A stretch of 64,000 nt of DNA from Calliopum simillimum (Eukaryota; Arthropoda; Insecta; Diptera; Lauxaniidae): contig OX638369.1 of assembly GCA_951812925.1 (NCBI GenBank), forward strand, positions 52,323,061-52,387,060, read 5' to 3'. The notes beneath the pieces were generated by a model. It ran no database searches. It saw only the letters and a list, made by a program, of their open reading frames with translations, and was not told the origin of the DNA. A program made the translations under genes and the position numbers. How positions within the stretch are numbered: the first letter of the stretch is position 1; the number at the start of each line of letters is the position of its first letter. Positions 49,301 through 61,108 of the stretch are shown piece after piece.

Positions 49301-49734
49301 TAATTATGATTAACAATTTTCATTAAAATGTAAAAAGCATTAACCTTTTAAAAATTTTGCAATAAAAAACCATAAAAATATCGAATAACGACAAAAATTT
49401 GGTTTTTATTAAATAATTCCTGCAAGATAAAAGCATAGGTTCAAAACGGTCACTTAAAGGCCCGAAAGACATCTCTGAACGTGTCTACCTTATTATAAAT
49501 TATCACTTTAAACAAATCTATGCTAAGGGTTAAATATATGTAGTGCGCTCGTAAGTCCTTCTGAATGTCGGCAAATACATCTGTTGAGGTTGACCTTGTA
49601 TCCCGAAGCACGAAACGTAAACCAGCAATTCATATTTTTCGATTCTTTAATGTATTTTGCGTTGTTTTTGTAAGTTTGTTGAACTTTGACATAAGAACAT
49701 TGAACAGTAAGCTCAACCCTGCAATATTCTTTAA
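49301..49734. other. Spacer just downstream of copy D, nothing seen
   Basis: AT-rich, no gene or repeat that I can support. The copy D 3' UTR would lie here. Confidence 0.4.
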
Positions 49735-51585
49735 TTAAAATTGTAAATTTTCAAAAAATCTATCAAGCGCTGTATCATTGATGGCACCGAAATTCCATTT
49801 CATATTAACATTATCTTTATCGCAAATGTTCATGAACAGTGACATATTTCGTGGTAAAGCCTCCAGGCAATAAACACCATAAAGGCGATTTACTAACCAT
49901 TTATTCGTTCGATCATAATACCAAAACTGTGTTCCACCTTTATGGTGACATGGATACAAAATGACAGGAGCATTTTTGTACAAATTTGGAACATCAAAAC
50001 ACGAAGTCAACTCATGCGAACGTAAATCTCGACTCCATCTCATAAAAAACATTTGTTTATAATGTGGCTTTTGAAGATTTCTATTGCAAGTGAATAAACC
50101 CGGTGCTGGAAATCCATTTACACTTTTATATTGATCGATGCATAAATTTGGTGATCCAACACTTTGAATAGCACCAAGTGCATACTCTAATGGCATGACC
50201 GGTGGAAACACTTGAAGCACGTTGAAAGCAATCTCGTTCATGTACCAATCGAATGACTTGCAATGCAATTTCTCACGTAACGCTTTCTGTTTTGTTAAGT
50301 CCCCGGCATCTACTTTCTCCACGTAAACTGAAAAGCTGGACTCTTGCTCATAAAAGTACTTCTTGTAGTCATCCAACCAGACCTCAACCACACGTTTTTT
50401 GTTCTTAATAAAAAAATATTTAGAGACTTTCAGTAAAATTTAGATACAAATTACCTTAATCAAAAAATCAGGATCTTTTGCATTTAATCCTTTATTAAGA
50501 TTTCCCCTAAAATGATGTGCCACCCTTGAACAAGGCGCATTTAATAGTTGTCCACCACACATCCAAACTTTGAAACTTAATTCAAATTGTTCACCACCCC
50601 ATATCTGAAGACCTTCGTCGTAGCCGCCAAGCTCCCAAAAATAAGCACGCGACATTGCAAATAAACCGCCAAACATAATTGGATTTGGATAAGGTTCGGT
50701 ACTACTTCCTAAATTTTTATAAAAAAATCCATCTCTATACGTAAGAGTCCAGTCGAAGGCCCCTTGTTTTCGTGAGAGAGCACGATAAGCCAAGTCCTCA
50801 GCATTAACTAAATCAATAAAAGGGCAAACGACAGTGCGTCTGTTAAGCGCTATGGGCTCAAGCAATGGTGGCAGCCAATTGTAACCGACTTCGATGTGTG
50901 CATCTAAGATTACCAGTACTTCTGCAGTCATCGTATGTATTCCGGCAAGACGTGCACGAATTAGACCCATGCGCTCGGGCATACGCACGAAGCGTACTTT
51001 AGTGAAATGTGCCGCAACGTATTTTTCAAGCTTTTTGAAAAACTCCAATTCACAAAAATCATCCACGAGTATAATTTCCTTGAGTAATTCGGGTGGTGTA
51101 CGATTGATCAAACTGTGCAATGTGCGTGCAAATGTGCTAAACAACTCATTATGGAAGGGTATAACAATGCTGACTTTGGGCAATTTGCTGAGATATTTTT
51201 TATAAAAACAACTGAAAAAGTATAGATTTTAGTAAAGTCAATCGAAAAAGCGATAATATTACCCCTTGTCACGTGCATCTAGCACTGATCGATTGACAGA
51301 TATGGCGTCAGATAAAAGTGCATTAAGTCCATGTTGTTTAAACAATTTTGCTTCCAATACACGATCTGTATTGTTGCCCAACGTGGCGGCTTTGCCCTGT
51401 TCCCCCAGGCCAATACGTTTCCGGTCTATTTGCATGGCATACCAATCATGCCAATCTTTTTTCTCCGGTGGCTCTTTTATATAATTTTGATTAAGTTCAT
51501 TCAGAATGTCAAGTTTCCAAATTATTAGTAATGAGATTGTAAATATGCTGTATTTTATCCGTGCTTTCCAAGTTTTTCTGCGCAT
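49735..51585 (-). CDS. Polypeptide N-acetylgalactosaminyltransferase, copy D
   Basis: Exons 51585-51263, 51211-50455 and 50403-49735; introns 51 bp each; 582 residues. Exon 2 is one codon shorter than in the other copies, in the variable segment after the metal-binding motif (YRDGFFYKNLGSSTEP). DAH 211-213, WGGEQ 312-316, His340 in SRVAHHFR, GGLF kept. The start is MRRKTWK before the anchor IKYSIFTISLLIIWKLDIL, which is C-like. Exon 3 groups with E and F (MNEIAFNVLQVFPP, RWSRDLRSHELTSCFDVP). The lectin alpha repeat has an insert (CIDQYKSVNGFPAPGLFTC) compared with A-C. Family motif DDFSDLEFF reads DDFCELEFF, adding a cysteine. Confidence 0.93.
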
Positions 51586-51632
51586 TTATGATATTTTAGA
51601 AATAAACAAAAAATATCTAGCGTTCAACTTTA

Positions 51633-51693
51633 ACGTTAGCAAAAAAGAGACTGATTTATAACGCAGCGAACTTTAAGTGGAAAAGACAGTATG
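51633..51693 (-). promoter_or_regulatory. Predicted core promoter of copy D
   Basis: TCAGTC (51649-51654, +1 at 51652, 67 nt before ATG) and CGT at +18 to +20 (51635-51633). CATACTGTC (51685-51693) is at -33 to -41, closer than in copies A, B and F. Confidence 0.5.
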
Positions 51694-52239
51694 TGGACAC
51701 GGAATTATGAAAATAAAGTCTTAGTACTTCTGCTCTCTCACACTTAAGTACTCGTATATTGCATTTATACTATTCCTTCCTACAAATTCAAATTTTAAAC
51801 AATTAGATTTAAAACTAAGTAGGCAGAAAGTCTAAACATATTTTGAGATTAAAAAGTGCAAGCAAAAAGTTAAAACTGATTTGTTTTTTATCAGATATTG
51901 AGTTTTTATTCATTTTCTGAAAATTTTTTAAAAAAATGGGTTTTTTACAAAAAGAAAGAAGAAAAGTCATTTCAGATGTATTTTTTGATGTGGTTACAAA
52001 TTTAGGTCTGGATTTTTATAAATCTTTACGTAAAATTTGTAGGAAACAGTCCTCTTGCTATTTTCGAAGTTATATAGTAAAAAAATGTTATTCTTGGCCG
52101 TAAAACGTGGCATGGTAGTTTGAAATCCTTGTATTTCCTTTAATGTTCACTTAGAATGATAACTAAATCTTCTTTCTTTTATCAGAATAATTCTAGCCTA
52201 AAAAGTGAAAAAAATTCCAAAAATAGGTTTTTTTCAAGA
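51694..52239. other. Spacer upstream of copy D, nothing further seen
   Basis: The first 40 bp parallel 59697-59735 (GACAGTATG, AATTATGAAAATAAA). The rest is AT-rich with no supported feature. Confidence 0.4.
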
Positions 52240-52680
52240 GCATAGCTCTATCATTAACATTTTCAGCCACCTTTTCATACAACCCATCTACTTGATGCCT
52301 ACAGAGACATGGGTACAGTAATGAAATTACTGATTCAGGAATTAGTTGAAAAAATTATATGGTCTTAACTGCCGATCTGTTTGAAAAATGTTGCTTAAAT
52401 TTAAAACAAGAAATTTAAATTTCCGAATATGTATAATGTTTCATGAAAAGACACTTAAAACATTTAGTAATATATTGAGTATGTGTGAAAATAATTGTTT
52501 TAATTAGCTGTATCAACAACACACTAAACATTTGTTACGCCAATTACAACACGCTTTAACTGCAGTATGTTGCCACTGAACGACATTTATAGTAAAAGAA
52601 AATTTTATCTAGAAATAATTAAGTGAAATTTTTTCAACATTTAGTTTTCAAATCGTCGGGTTAAAACTAAAACTAGAAAT
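52240..52680 (-). repeat. Inverted copy of the A-B spacer module
   Basis: The reverse complement matches spacer A-B on both sides of FB5: GTGTTGTAATTGGCGTAACA against 28508 onward, and CAGTAATTTCATTACTG..GTCTCTGTAGGCATCA against 30100 onward. It lacks FB5, so it records the uninterrupted state. It is the only inverted spacer block I see. Confidence 0.7.
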
Positions 52681-52688
52681 CTACATAA

Positions 52689-53134
52689 CGTCGCCTGAGT
52701 ATTACTTTGCCGTAAACGCCAAAACACGCATTTTCAACTGAGGATGCAGTTTTATGTTTTCGAGCACGCTTTTTCTGAATCTTTTATCCATTTCGTCCTA
52801 TCTCTTTCCAATCCAGAGTTATACAGTGTGACTTTTGCCGTATATCCACAAAAATAGCTAGTTGAATTTATAGTTTGCCGTAAAAGCCAAAAATATGGAT
52901 ATACGGCAAGTTTTTCATATACTACCTAAAGATAAATTAATATAACTTAAAAAATAGAAGGCCTAGGATCTTGTTGTTAGTAAAAAACCAAATTAAATTA
53001 TTTACTCAAAGTATTTAAGAAAAAAAAATTAAGTTTGATCGGTTCGTTTGTATGTAATTCTACCTCAAACTTAAAAAAGTGATTTCCCAAAAAAGTCAAA
53101 TTGGCGTTTACGGCAAAGTAATACTCAGGCGACG
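52689..53134. mobile_element. 446-bp inverted-repeat element with ATAA target duplication
   Basis: Termini CGTCGCCTGAGTATTACTTT and AAAGTAATACTCAGGCGACG match perfectly beyond 30 bp. ATAA lies on each side (52685-52688 and 53135-53138). Inside is a second pair around TTTGCCGTATATCCA and TGGATATACGGCAA. No ORF of note. Confidence 0.85.
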
Positions 53135-53212
53135 ATAAGTATATTGGCAATACTTGACAAAAACTTCAAAATAATGTTACACCTTTTTGCATTTCAAAAG
53201 ACTATATGTAAA

Positions 53213-53907
53213 CTAGTAAGGGTGTTACCTTTGGCCTGGCAAAACATTAAATACCCTACACAGCAGTATTTTGAAAATTTTGCTTATATGGGAAGTGCCA
53301 CGCCCTCTTTTCGGAATTCACCCAGTTTTTTCTCAGAGTTTGCATTTATAGTTCTTAGTATTTGAGTGAAATTTGGTTGAATTATCTCAAAAAATGTTTT
53401 CAGTATAGCGTTATGAAGCTTTTGCTTATATGGGAGGTGCCGCGCTTTCAATATAGCGTTTTGAAGCTTTTGCTTATATGAGAGGTGCCACGCCCTCTTG
53501 TCCAAATGCACCCAATTTTTTCTTAGAGCTTGCGCTTACAATTCTTAGTATTTATGTATATTTTGGTTGCATTATCGTGAAAAATACTCCAGAAGTGGCA
53601 TTTTGAAGATATTTTTTGTATGGGCGGTAGGCGTGTCCGTTGACGGATTTCGCTCATTTTCAATACCCTGAGCTAACTTTGACGACGAAGGCTGTGTACC
53701 AAATTTTATTGAATTATCTTGCTTAGTTTTCCCAAAAAATGTATTTCCACACACAGCCAGCCAGCCAGACAGACAGACGGACATGGCTATATCGACTTAA
53801 GAGGTGACGCTGATCAAGAATATATATACTTTTCTATATCTGCCACGCCTCCTTCTCTGAGTTACAAACGGAAGGACAAAGTGAATATACCCTGGGTGTA
53901 GGGTATA
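53213..53907 (-). mobile_element. DINE-1-like element copy i, nearly complete
   Basis: CTAGTAAGGGTGTTAC at one end, damaged stem-loop, three internal blocks, core GTATGGGCGGTAGGCGTGTCC, CAGCCAGCCAGACAGACAGA microsatellite, and the 5' end reading TATACCCTGGGTGTAGGGTATA in this direction. Confidence 0.85.
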
Positions 53908-54367
53908 AAAAGAGTAAGATCCCAGGCCAATATCATCTTATTAGCAAACCTTAAATTTTGAGAATAGATAATCTAATACCCAATTAAAAACGTATATGTA
54001 CTTTCTAACTCAAAAACTAGGCCCTAGGACTTATACAAAAATCAGTTTTTATTAAATAAGTGATTCATGCAGCTCTACATAATGAGTTACACCGACAAAA
54101 GTAATGCGCCTACTGATGTCAAACCTTACCATACATTACACTACGCTACAGAAAAATTAGGGACACGACTTGGCTATACTAGAACGATAGCCCTACCATA
54201 GCTGGGTAAAACCCCCGATGGGTTTTGCAAACTAAGCTGCATAACGGTCTTAATCGACCTCCTTAGTTTTTCGACCATAACTCACAAAACAACAATTTTT
54301 CAAAAAAAATTCCTTTTGCAAAATTAAATTATAATGTAAAATGCATAAAATTTTTAAACACACAATA
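53908..54367. other. Spacer DNA, no supported gene
   Basis: CTGATGTCAAACCTTACCA (54114) also occurs at 37838. It is probably an old repeat fragment. Nothing else seen. Confidence 0.4.
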
Positions 54368-55865
54368 TAGTGGAGTGCCTGGGGCTTTTTACCTAGGATT
54401 TCTACAAGACCGAATGAATTTATATGGTTGGGATGGGATTTTGTTTTAAATGCCATAAAAAAAAAAGTTTACCCAAAATTTTTTTGTGCTTTTGATTTGT
54501 GTATTAACTATAAAAAGTTAGTATAACACTACATTAAAAATAATTGTAACAATTTGCAAACCATTTTTTCTAAACTGATTTGAGGTCGCTAAACACGAAA
54601 AACGCAATTTTTTTTTTTCCTTCTAACCGTTCCCGAGTTATTCGGCCATTTTTATTTTCGAGATTATAGCATCATATACATCAATATATTTGTATAACGC
54701 CAAATTCGATCGATTTTATTTTACCACGATTACAAAGAATGATTAATGGCGTTTCTAACGAGTATACCAATGATTATGCTCCGAATAAAATCAACTGAGT
54801 TATAGCACGAAAAACTTAGATTTTTTAAAAAAAATTTTAAATTTTTCATACCAATGACAAATGAAAAACTTAGTTTTTCGCATATATTTATTTAAGAAAA
54901 ATTTTTTTAACAATTTTATTCAACGGCACATTTAATTCCAAATATTTTAAGCTAACTTTGAGCAAAATCGAATGAAATCTCGTGAAGATATTAAGGTTTT
55001 AGTGCAATGAAGGCATATCGTTTTCTTTCAAAAATTTATATTTTTGATGCAATTGCAACCCGGTCCGAAATGTTCTTCTACAAAAAATGATGAGAGCTTC
55101 TTTAAAATATTCAATGAGTATAGAATGGCCGATGTGGAAGCCGAAAAATTGGATCTGTTGACTTAGGCTGAACATTTTGAAAATGCTCTGGACAACTTCT
55201 CATCATTCTAATTGCACCAAATCCTTAATATCTTCAAGAAATCACATTCGATTTTGCTCAAACTAGGCTTAAAATGTTTGGAATTAAATTTGCCATTGAA
55301 TAAAATTTTTAAAAAAATTTTTTTCCAAATAAATAAATGCGAAAAACTAAGTTCTTCATTTGATATTGATATGAAAAATTTTTTAAAATTTTTAAAAAAA
55401 TCTGAGTTTTTCCTGCTATAACTCAGTTAATTTTGTTCGGAGTATAATCGTTGGTATGCTCGTTAAAAGAGCCATTACTCACTCTTTGTAAGCGTTGTAA
55501 AATAAAATCGATCGGACTTGTCGTTCTACAAATATATTGATGTATATTAAGCTAAAACCTCGAAAATATAAATGTCCGAATAACTCGGGAACGGTCGAAA
55601 GAAATAAAAAATAAGTGGGTTTTTCGAGGTCAGCGACTCTAAATTAGTTTAGAAAAAATAGTTTGCAAAATGTTACATCTATTTTGGATTTAGTGTTGTA
55701 TTAACTTTTTATAGTTATTGCTTAAATAAAGAAAAAATCAATTGCACAAAAAAATGTTTGGTAAACTTTTCTTTTTATGGTACAAAAAACAAAATCCCAC
55801 CTCAACTATATAAATTCATTCACTCTAATAAATATCCTAGGTTAAAAGTCTCAGGCACTCCACTA
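54368..55865. mobile_element. Foldback element FB11
   Basis: TAGTGGAGTGCCTGGGGCTT at 54368 faces AGTCTCAGGCACTCCACTA ending 55865. Inner pairs include ACTTTTTATAGTTATTG against the left-arm TTAACTATAAAAAGT, and CCGAATAACTCGGGAACGG against CCGTTCCCGAGTTATTCGG. Arms are diverged. TA at both ends fits a 2-bp target. An ORF at 55212-55421 is arm sequence only. Confidence 0.75.
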
Positions 55866-56029
55866 ATCGTAAAACACATTTAAAATTACTATTTTTATTT
55901 CTGTAACGGGTACTTCTAGAGAAAAATTCTAGTAAATTTCTTCGTAATTGAAGTTGTTTCCAACACCGACTACGGTGTTTTGTCCAAAAAGGCAAAACGA
56001 AGAGGCTTACTGCGTTTAACTTTTCATAG

Positions 56030-56412
56030 ACTATGTTCATTTTCAAATCGCGATATCTCATGAACGGTAAGACGGACAGAAAAAGTGTTGGTAAAGACAT
56101 TCATAGAGAATAACATGTTCTGCAAAATCCAAGAAAAAATTTTTTTCTGCGGCATATCGTTTCGGAATATTTTGCAAAAACAGTTTTTTTCTTAATTTTA
56201 AGTTTGTTAAAAGATATCTCCTAAACTTTAAGTCGTACAAAAAAAAACAAAACGTTGTTTGTAGAACAAACAGTTCCCTATAAGCTGGTATTTTTGTTTT
56301 ATTGCTGCGACGCTCTGTTCATGTATTATCACAATTTAAAAGATAAAATCAGTTTAAAAAACTTCGAAAAACTTTCCAGGTAAATCTACCAAATGACCGC
56401 ACTGCAAAAAAG
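56030..56412. repeat. Half copy of an FB5-like foldback
   Basis: CAAATCGCGATATCTCATGAACGGTAAG, GATATCTCCTAAAC and the end CTTTCCAGGTAAATCTACCA match the right arm and terminus of FB5 (29385-30030). There is no left arm, so this is a solo arm. Confidence 0.6.
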
Positions 56413-56721
56413 ATCACATCTTTTTAATAGGTAAACTTTTTTATCTATATTTTAAGCTAAGCATTCCACTTTTTATAATTAAATTTCATGCGGTCTTGTA
56501 GAAGTCCTACGTATACAGTGTTTTTAACTCCCTGGGAACTCTACTAATATGGAACTAGGTCATTAAATGAAAATTTTCGGCTGTTCATCACTTAAATTTC
56601 TGAAAAATGTGCATTAGAACGAGAGTACGCTAGAAAAAATAATTAGCTCAATGAATATATCAAATCTTTTAAGTGCAGGGATATCAGCAATATTCTTTAA
56701 CTAAAATCTTAAATTTATTTA
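56413..56721. other. Spacer just downstream of copy E, nothing seen
   Basis: AT-rich. The last part parallels other 3' flanks (AATAATTAGCTCAATGA). No gene seen. Confidence 0.4.
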
Positions 56722-58600
56722 TTAAGTTCTCAGATTTTCATAAAAACTGTCAAGCGCTGTATCATTAACGGCACCGAAATTCCATTTCATATGAACATTA
56801 TCTTTATCGCAAATGTTCATGCATAGCGATGTATTACGCGGCACAGCTTCCAGACAATAGATACCACGAGACCGATTTACTAACCATTTATTCTTTCGAT
56901 CATAATACCAAAACTGTGTTCCACCTCTATTATGACATGGAAACAATATTACAGGAGCATTTTTGTATAACTTTGGAGCATCAAAACATGAAGTCATTTC
57001 ATGCGAACGTAAATCTCGACTCCATCTCATAAAAAACATTTGTTTATTGTATGGCTTTTGAAGATTTTTATCGCAACTATATAAACCTGGTTTTGAATAT
57101 CCATTAAGAATTAAATATGAATCGATGCATAAATTTGGTGTTCCAACACTTTGTATAGCACCAAAAGCATACTCAAACGGCAAGACTGGTGGAAACACTT
57201 GAAGCACGTTGAGAGCAATCTCGTTCATGTACCACTCAAAAGTCTGGCAATGCAATTTCTCACGCAGCGCTTTCTGTTTTGTCAAGTCTCCGACATCCAT
57301 TTTCTCTATGTAAACTGAATAACTTGACTCGTGCTCATAAAAGTATTTTTTGTAGTCATCCAACCAGACCTCAGCCACACGTTTTTTATTCTTAAGAAAA
57401 AAATATTTAGAGATTTTCATTAAAATTTAACTAAGTACATATTACCTTCACCAAAAATTCTGTATCTTTTGCATTTAATCCTTTATTAAGATTTCCCCTA
57501 AAATGATGTGCCACCCTTGAACAAGGCACATTTAAAAGTTGTCCACCACACATCCAAGCTTTGAAACTTAATTCAAATTGTTCACCACCCCATATCTGAA
57601 GACCTTCATCATAGCCGCCAAGTTCCCAAAAAAAGTCCTGAGATATTGCAAAGAAACAGCCCAACATAACTGGATTTTTATAGGCATCTGTACTGTTTCT
57701 CAAATCTTTATCTAAAATATTTGTTTCTTTATACGTAAGAGTCCAGTCAAAGGCTCCTTGTTTTGGTTCCACAGGATTATAAGCCAAGTTCTCAGCATTA
57801 ATTAAATCAACAAAAGGGCAAACAATAGTTCGTCTATTAAGCGCTATGGGCTCAAGCAATGGTGGCAACCAATTGTAACCGACTTCGATGTGTGCATCCA
57901 TAACTATCAGTACTTCTGCTGTCATCTCACGTATACCGGCAAGGCGTGCACGAATTAGACCTATGCGCTCGGGCATACGCACGAAGCGTACTTTGGTGAA
58001 ATGTGCCGCAACGTATTTTTCAAGCTTTTCGAAAAACTCCAAATCACTAAAATCATCCACAAGTATAATCTCCTTGAGTAACTCTGGTGGTGTACGATTA
58101 ATCAAACTGTGCAATGTGCGTGCAAAAGTGCTTAGCAGCTCATTATGGAAGGATATAATAATGCTGATTGTGGGCAATTTGCTGAGGTATTTTTTATGAA
58201 AACACCTAGAAGTGTATAAATTTTAGTACAGTGAGTAGAAAAGTAAAAAGCGATATTTTTACCCTTTGACACGTGCATCTAGCACTGATCGATTGACAGA
58301 TATAGCGTCGGATAGTAGTGCATTAAGCCCATGTTGCTTAAACAATTTTGCTTCCAATACACGATCTGTGTTGCTGCTCAAAGTGGCTGGTTTGCCCTGT
58401 TCCCCCAGGCCAGCGCGTTTGCAGTCCATTTGCATGGCATACCAATCGTGCCAATCTTTCTTCTCTGGTGGCTCTTTAATGTAACTCTTAGTAACTTGAT
58501 CCCGAAAATTATTTTGTCGGAAAGAAATTATTAATATAACTAGAGATAACACTGCAAGTACGCTGAATTTGATAAATTTTTTGAAACTTCGTCGGCGCAT
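56722..58600 (-). CDS. Polypeptide N-acetylgalactosaminyltransferase, copy E
   Basis: Exons 58600-58263, 58205-57446 and 57390-56722; introns 57 and 55 bp; 588 residues. Start chosen at 58600 (MRRRSFK) by analogy with the paralogues and because the 14 codons upstream lie in the predicted 5' UTR. The anchor FSVLAVLSLVILIISF is followed by a slightly longer stem. DAH 216-218, WGGEQ 318-322, His346 in SRVAHHFR. Several family-conserved spots differ: ISFHNE for IPFHNE, GCFFAISQDFFW for the GGLF segment, WMCGG preceded by KA rather than KV, and DARVKG for DARDKG at the exon 1 end. Exon 3 groups with D and F. The lectin motifs CIDS, CFDA, QFW and CLEA are present. Confidence 0.92.
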
Positions 58601-58665
58601 TTGAGTTATTTTAGAAATAAAACATTTGTAGAACACAAACAATTAATTTGAAATAAAAAGCTTGT

Positions 58666-58690
58666 ACGTTTGCAATGTAAAGACTGATAT
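58666..58690 (-). promoter_or_regulatory. Predicted core promoter of copy E
   Basis: TCAGTC (58682-58687, +1 at 58685, 85 nt before ATG) and CGT at +18 to +20 (58668-58666). Upstream sequence is replaced by a mobile element from about 58687. The sequence homologous to the other promoters resumes near 59665. Confidence 0.5.
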
Positions 58691-59664
58691 ATATGGAGCA
58701 ATCCAAGCCAAACCAAGCTCCCATTTGGTTTTTGAATTTTTTTTATCAAGCTGCTTAAGAAATGCAACTTTTTTAAAAATTGCAAAAATAAGTTTTTTTT
58801 TTTCAATGTTCATAATCGGTAAAATTACTAACAGTTACTTCTATAAAAAAATATTTGCCTTTCGTTTTGTAAATGAGGAAATTTTCTATAGAAAATTAGT
58901 GAGAATCCGTATGACATGTATTTTAAGGGATATAGTCAGGTGAATTTAGACTGGATTGAAAAAATATTAGATCCCTATTGTTGTATTTTGAATCGATTTA
59001 ATTTTTAATTTTACCACGAATACAAAAATTTTTGAACGAGACATCCTCTTGAAAAATCTTGTTATATCGGAAGGTCTTATTTTACTGAACAATATCTCCA
59101 CAGCTTAAAAATTGCCGACATTTGAGCCTGAATATCTTTTTACGCTGTAGTGATATCGATGTCGATTTTTGAAATTCTCGTTTTGAAACACCAAAAAAAA
59201 GCGATTCCAATTTAAAAATTTCTGGCTCTAATTTTAATGATCAGATAGTTCAGTAGACTATGAGTGAAAAAGGACGTAAAGATTCGTTTTTGCCAGAAGA
59301 GAGAACAAATTTTCATTGACCGCCATTATTTTCCCCTTCCGAACATATCTCTCAAATACATTATGTCCACCCCATAAATGGACTCCCATGCAAAATTTTT
59401 AAGAAAAAAATACTAGTTGCCATGTGTAGGAAAAAGTGTTCACCGACCACCATTTTTTTTTTTCCTCACCAATAAATTATTCGAACTCGAAAATTTACCC
59501 CACTTTTCTACTCTTTAAGGGGGCTTTTAAACAAAATTCATATTTTTGATTTAAACTTTATCTTAACAAGTGAAATCTTTTGAAAGGCTTGATCAACAAA
59601 ATTTAGAAAAGTCATGGAAAAACAAATGGTGTATGGTTTGGCATGGAATGCTTCATACTTATAT
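58687..59664. mobile_element. Inverted-repeat element abutting the copy E initiator
   Basis: CCAAGCCAAACCAAGCTCCC (58703) faces, inverted, GTGTATGGTTTGGCATGGAA (59628). The flanking copy D-like promoter sequence is on both sides: TATATCAGTC at one end and AGAAATTGGAACAAAAAAAT..GACAGTATG at the other. The element is about 0.98 kb, without a convincing ORF, and sits within about 10 bp of the predicted +1. Confidence 0.6.
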
Positions 59665-61108
59665 AAATCAGAGAAATTGGAACAAAAAAATAAGAAGACA
59701 GTATGCAGGTACTAAATTATGAAAATAAAAATGTTTAAAAATTTTAGAGGGAGATTTCTAAAATTTTTCTTTGGACTTTTCTTGCCGATTTGATAGTTTG
59801 TAATGAAAATTTCCAAATATTTTGTAGATTGAATAGACTTCTAAGAACGGTTTCAGTCTTCCCGTTAAAGTTATGAAAATGAAATGTCACAAGATTCATC
59901 TTTTGAAGTAGGTAATATAATAAAGTTAGGCAATTGAAAATTGTGATTTTTGGGGTTGAGAAGTTTACAATGGACTGTTGACAATTATTCAAAAAAAAAA
60001 AAAAAAAAACTCGATTCAACTTAGTTGTTTCCAATAAAAATGTATTTTTGATCTTAACCATACCACAACATACTGTAATGAGAGTTATTCTCATTTAACC
60101 ATAACCGTAACGAATCTAGAGTACTTAACAATTATCCATAATATCAACCTTTAGACATTAAGGATGCTTAATATAACCCAAATGAAAAAATATTACGAAA
60201 TCGTAGCAGCCTTGCCAGCTTCTACACTTTATTGCTTTCGCAATAAAAATCTTAAAATTATCGACTCAAAAACTTTTGCACGAAACTGGTGACAGCTTTG
60301 CATTGATTTTTGGAGTGATACGTGGAAGTATCTCCAAAAGTAGATACACTGGCGAGCAAAACTGAGTGCATGTTTGGAACTGGTATATTAACATGCCCAT
60401 AAAACTTTTAAATTCGAAGCAAATGGTTTGAAGTTTTCATAGTTTATTCTCTTTTTATTGAGCTATTAGATAATATTAATTTGAGTGTCGAAATTTATCA
60501 CGCAAAATTTTTTTTTTTGATAAAAAAACTCCATTTTTTAGAATATATGATTTTGGGAGAAACAATACTTGTTGTTAAATATTTTTAGTTTAATCAGGAC
60601 GACGTTGATTTTTTTACAAGTTCGAGGTAGACTGGAATATTTCTAGCCAATATATCAATAATTCGCCTCGATGTGTTAGTCCATTTAGCACAAATCTTAG
60701 CCAGAACTGGACAAAACTACCTTAGGGGTTTGTAGTCTACCGTCGAAATTTTTTTTGGTATTGACCCAGATTTTTTTACTTAGTTGGACTAGTAGGTTGC
60801 GTTCCAGAATGTGGTGGAGGTCTTTCTCCTTTTGAATGCTATCCATTTGAATCATTAAAGTAACATGGCAATAATTAAAATATTCTACGTAATCTAATAG
60901 TTCCAACCATACAAAAAACAAAAATCTTGGTCACTACAAAAAAAAGACGATACACTAACCTAATGGAAAAGCAGAACTCTTGAAATTGCAAAATAAAAAA
61001 AATCTTTCAAAAGCAGGTAGTGAACATAGGTATATTTTCCAAATGCTTTTTGCACCAAGAATAATCAGCAATATGCTTCAACTGAAATCTTAAATTTTTT
61101 TTTTTTTA
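59665..61108. other. Spacer E-F, partly duplicated, no supported gene
   Basis: 60025-60085 parallels 41060-41130, and 60210-60330 parallels 46675-46800, so the C-D and E-F spacers share ancestry. ORFs here (59744-60094, 60697-60921, minus) have no domain pattern. Confidence 0.5.
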
